A DNA stretch of 64,000 nt from Streptomyces sp. NBC_01465 (GTDB lineage: Bacteria > Actinomycetota > Actinomycetes > Streptomycetales > Streptomycetaceae). The notes below the pieces were generated by a model. That model saw only the letters and a list, made by a program, of their open reading frames with translations, made no database searches and was not told the DNA's origin. Shown here piece by piece: positions 62,013 to 64,000 of the stretch (positions within the stretch are counted from its first letter, which is position 1; the number at the start of each line of letters is the position of its first letter). The stretch covers positions 6,448,001-6,512,000 of the forward strand of contig NZ_CP109467.1 in NCBI RefSeq assembly GCF_036227325.1, written 5' to 3'. Both the position numbers and the translations under genes were made by a program.

Positions 62013-64000
62013 TTACGAAGCCGGGCCCGCCAGCGCCGCGACCGGCGTCAGCAGCGGAACCCCCGAACCGTCGCGTCGCGGGTCCTGCGCCGGCAGCTCC
62101 ACCGCCGTGCCGTTGGACGAGGCCGCCCGGGCCGGGGCCGGTCCTGCCCAGGCCAGCACCAGCAGGTCCTCGCCCTTCAGGAACCGCTGGCAGCGCACAC
62201 CGCCGGTGGCGCGGCCCTTGCGCGGGTACTGGTCGAACGGAGTGAGCTTCGCCGTCTGCGCCGAATCGTCCAGCGTCCCGTGCGAACCGGCGACCGTGAA
62301 GACCACCGCGTCCACCGCCGGATCCACCGCGGTGAAGGAGATCACCTTGGCGCCGACGGCCAGCTTGACGCCCGCCATACCGCCCGCCGGACGGCCCTGC
62401 GGCCGTACCTGCCCCGACGGATAGCGCAGCAGCTGGGCGTCGTCCGTGATGAAGACGAGGTCCTCCTCGCCCGTGCGCAGTTCCGCCGCGCCGACGACCC
62501 GGTCGCCGTCCTTGAGGCCGATGACCTCCAACTCGTCCTTGTTGGCGGGGTAGTCGGGCACGACCCGCTTGACGATGCCCTGTTCGGTGCCGATCGCCAG
62601 ACCCGGCGACGACTCGTCCAGCGTGGTGAGACAGACAACGGTCTCGTCGTCATCCAGCGAGACGAACTCCGAAACGGATGCGCCGCCCGCCAGATTGGGC
62701 ACGTTCGCCGTGTCCGGAAGCTGCGGGAGGTCGATGACCGCGATCCGCAGCAGCCGCCCGGCCGAGGTCACCACCCCCACGTCGCCGCGGGCCGTCGCCG
62801 GCACCGCCGAGACCACAACGTCGTGCTTCGTACGCTTCCCGGAATCCTCCGCGAACGGCTCACCGTTGGCCGTACGGGCCAGCAGACCCGTCGAGGACAT
62901 CAGCACCCGGCAGGGGTCGTCCGCGACCTCCAGCGACACGGCGGCCACCGGTGCGCCCGCCGACTCCATGAGCACCGTGCGCCGGTCGGTGCCGAACTTC
63001 TTGGCCACCGCGGCCAGTTCGGCCGAGACGATCTTGCGCAGCTCGGTGTCCGACTCCAGGATCGCGGTCAGCTCGTCGATCTCGCTGTTCAGCCGGTCGC
63101 GCTCGCTCTCCAGCTCGATCTTGTCGAACTTGGTGAGGCGGCGCAGCGGGGTGTCGAGGATGTACTGCGTCTGCACCTCGCTCAGCGAGAAGTGCGAGAT
63201 CAGCCGCTCCTTGGCCTGCGCCGAGTTGTCGCTGGAGCGGATGAGACGGATGACCTCGTCGATGTCGAGGAGGGCGACGAGCAGTCCCTCGACCAGGTGC
63301 AGCCGGTCGCGCCGCTTGGTGCGGCGGAACTCGCTGCGGCGCCGTACGACCTCGAAGCGGTGGTCGAGATAGACCTCGAGCAACTCCTTGAGGCCCATGG
63401 TCAGCGGCTGGCCGTCCACCAGTGCCACGTTGTTGATGCCGAAGGACTCCTCCATCGGCGTCAGCTTGTAGAGCTGCTCGAGAACCGCTTCAGGGACGAA
63501 GCCGTTCTTGACCTCGATGACCAGACGCAGCCCGTGCGAGCGGTCGGTGAGGTCCTTGACGTCCGCGATGCCCTGCAGCTTCTTCGCCGAGACCAGGTCC
63601 TTGATCTTGGCGGTGACCTTCTCCGGGCCGACGGTGAAGGGCAGTTCGGTGACGACCAGGCCCTTGCGGCGCGCGGTGACGTTCTCCACCGCCACCGTGG
63701 CGCGGATCTTGAAGGTGCCGCGCCCCGACGCGTACGCGTCCTTGATGCCCGTGAGCCCCACGATCCGCCCGCCGGTCGGCAGGTCGGGACCGGGGACGAA
63801 GCGCATCAGCGTCTCGAGGTCGGCGGCCGGATGCCTGATCAAGTGCCGGGCGGCGGCGATGACCTCGCCCAGGTTGTGCGGCGGCATGTTCGTCGCCATG
63901 CCGACGGCGATTCCGGTCGCGCCGTTGACCAGCAGGTTCGGATAGGCGGCGGGCAGGACGCCCGGCTCCTGCTCCTGGCCGTCGTAGTTCGGCGTGAAAT
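62013..64000 (-). CDS. parC: DNA topoisomerase IV subunit A (ParC), 5' end outside window
   Basis: Type IIA topoisomerase breakage-reunion subunit; about 662 C-terminal residues are present and the frame runs off the right edge. The first visible residues are [46 protein letters not shown], a core WHD/tower segment; the catalytic tyrosine lies upstream, outside the window. A tower and coiled-coil follow ([22 protein letters not shown]), then a beta-pinwheel-type C-terminal domain. It pairs with parE at 38324-40414. Its sequence fits ParC and not GyrA because parE is nearby and the GyrA-box is not evident. Confidence 0.92.
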   Translation of the reverse strand, partial: FTPNYDGQEQEPGVLPAAYPNLLVNGATGIAVGMATNMPPHNLGEVIAAARHLIRHPAADLETLMRFVPGPDLPTGGRIVGLTGIKDAYASGRGTFKIRATVAVENVTARRKGLVVTELPFTVGPEKVTAKIKDLVSAKKLQGIADVKDLTDRSHGLRLVIEVKNGFVPEAVLEQLYKLTPMEESFGINNVALVDGQPLTMGLKELLEVYLDHRFEVVRRRSEFRRTKRRDRLHLVEGLLVALLDIDEVIRLIRSSDNSAQAKERLISHFSLSEVQTQYILDTPLRRLTKFDKIELESERDRLNSEIDELTAILESDTELRKIVSAELAAVAKKFGTDRRTVLMESAGAPVAAVSLEVADDPCRVLMSSTGLLARTANGEPFAEDSGKRTKHDVVVSAVPATARGDVGVVTSAGRLLRIAVIDLPQLPDTANVPNLAGGASVSEFVSLDDDETVVCLTTLDESSPGLAIGTEQGIVKRVVPDYPANKDELEVIGLKDGDRVVGAAELRTGEEDLVFITDDAQLLRYPSGQVRPQGRPAGGMAGVKLAVGAKVISFTAVDPAVDAVVFTVAGSHGTLDDSAQTAKLTPFDQYPRKGRATGGVRCQRFLKGEDLLVLAWAGPAPARAASSNGTAVELPAQDPRRDGSGVPLLTPVAALAGPAS

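Overview
The window is about 72% G+C with strong third-position GC bias and frequent GTG starts. It carries an actinobacterial core set (whiH next to hrdB, a class II nrdR-nrdJ operon, actinobacterial LexA and SOS box), so it is a Streptomyces chromosome or a very close relative. The order hflX ... dinG-lexA-nrdR-nrdJ ... whiH-hrdB ... parE ... parC matches the core region of model streptomycetes. I saw no tRNA, rRNA, CRISPR array, insertion sequence or phage gene.

Layout. (1) 1-10.7 kb: the 3' part of hflX, a lipoprotein serine protease facing it, then a four-gene NRPS-independent siderophore (NIS) operon (diaminobutyrate-type aminotransferase, IucA/IucC synthetase, IucB-like acyltransferase, second IucA/IucC synthetase), then a DinG helicase. 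(2) 10.7-15.5 kb: lexA diverges from nrdR-nrdJ. The shared 514-bp gap holds a good SOS box and two NrdR-box-like sites. (3) 15.6-20.6 kb: housekeeping and hypothetical genes (DUF1152, DUF4937-type, histidine phosphatase, ADP-ribosylglycohydrolase, DUF4173 membrane protein). (4) 20.6-22.9 kb: a DHA2 drug exporter divergent from a TetR regulator, with twin operators between them. (5) 23-29 kb: a nucleic-acid maintenance cluster of RNase HII, a helicase-C-terminus-like orphan domain, a hypothetical protein, a RecQ fused to a phosphoribosyltransferase-like domain, and a DUF4192 protein. An inverted pair of DnaA boxes lies upstream of the last. (6) 29-33.7 kb: a glycogen-debranching-like protein, an NrtR-like Nudix protein and an ABC protein with degraded ATPase motifs. 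(7) 33.8-40.4 kb: whiH (sporulation), hrdB (principal sigma factor), a secreted trypsin-like protease, a small zinc-finger-like protein and parE. (8) 40.5-51 kb: a NarL-type two-component system, a DUF485/acetate-type symporter pair, and a NitT/TauT-type ABC transporter flanked by two paralogous CitB-type response regulators, of which only one has an adjacent kinase. (9) 51-57.2 kb: a LacI-controlled alpha-glucoside-type ABC operon with a GH13 glucosidase, with CTTGCG repeats at both promoters. (10) 57.2-64 kb: two divergent citrate synthase homologues, one with an N-terminal HTH, separated by an AT-rich gap with a perfect 19-bp palindrome; then two small hypothetical genes, a CobW/COG0523 GTPase with a possible Zur site, and the 3' part of parC.

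Most of the window is conserved chromosomal core. The parts I would examine first are the NIS operon that lacks a decarboxylase and an N-hydroxylase, the HTH-citrate synthase with its palindrome, the RecQ-phosphoribosyltransferase cluster with its DnaA-box pair, and the ABC protein next to whiH whose ATPase residues look lost.
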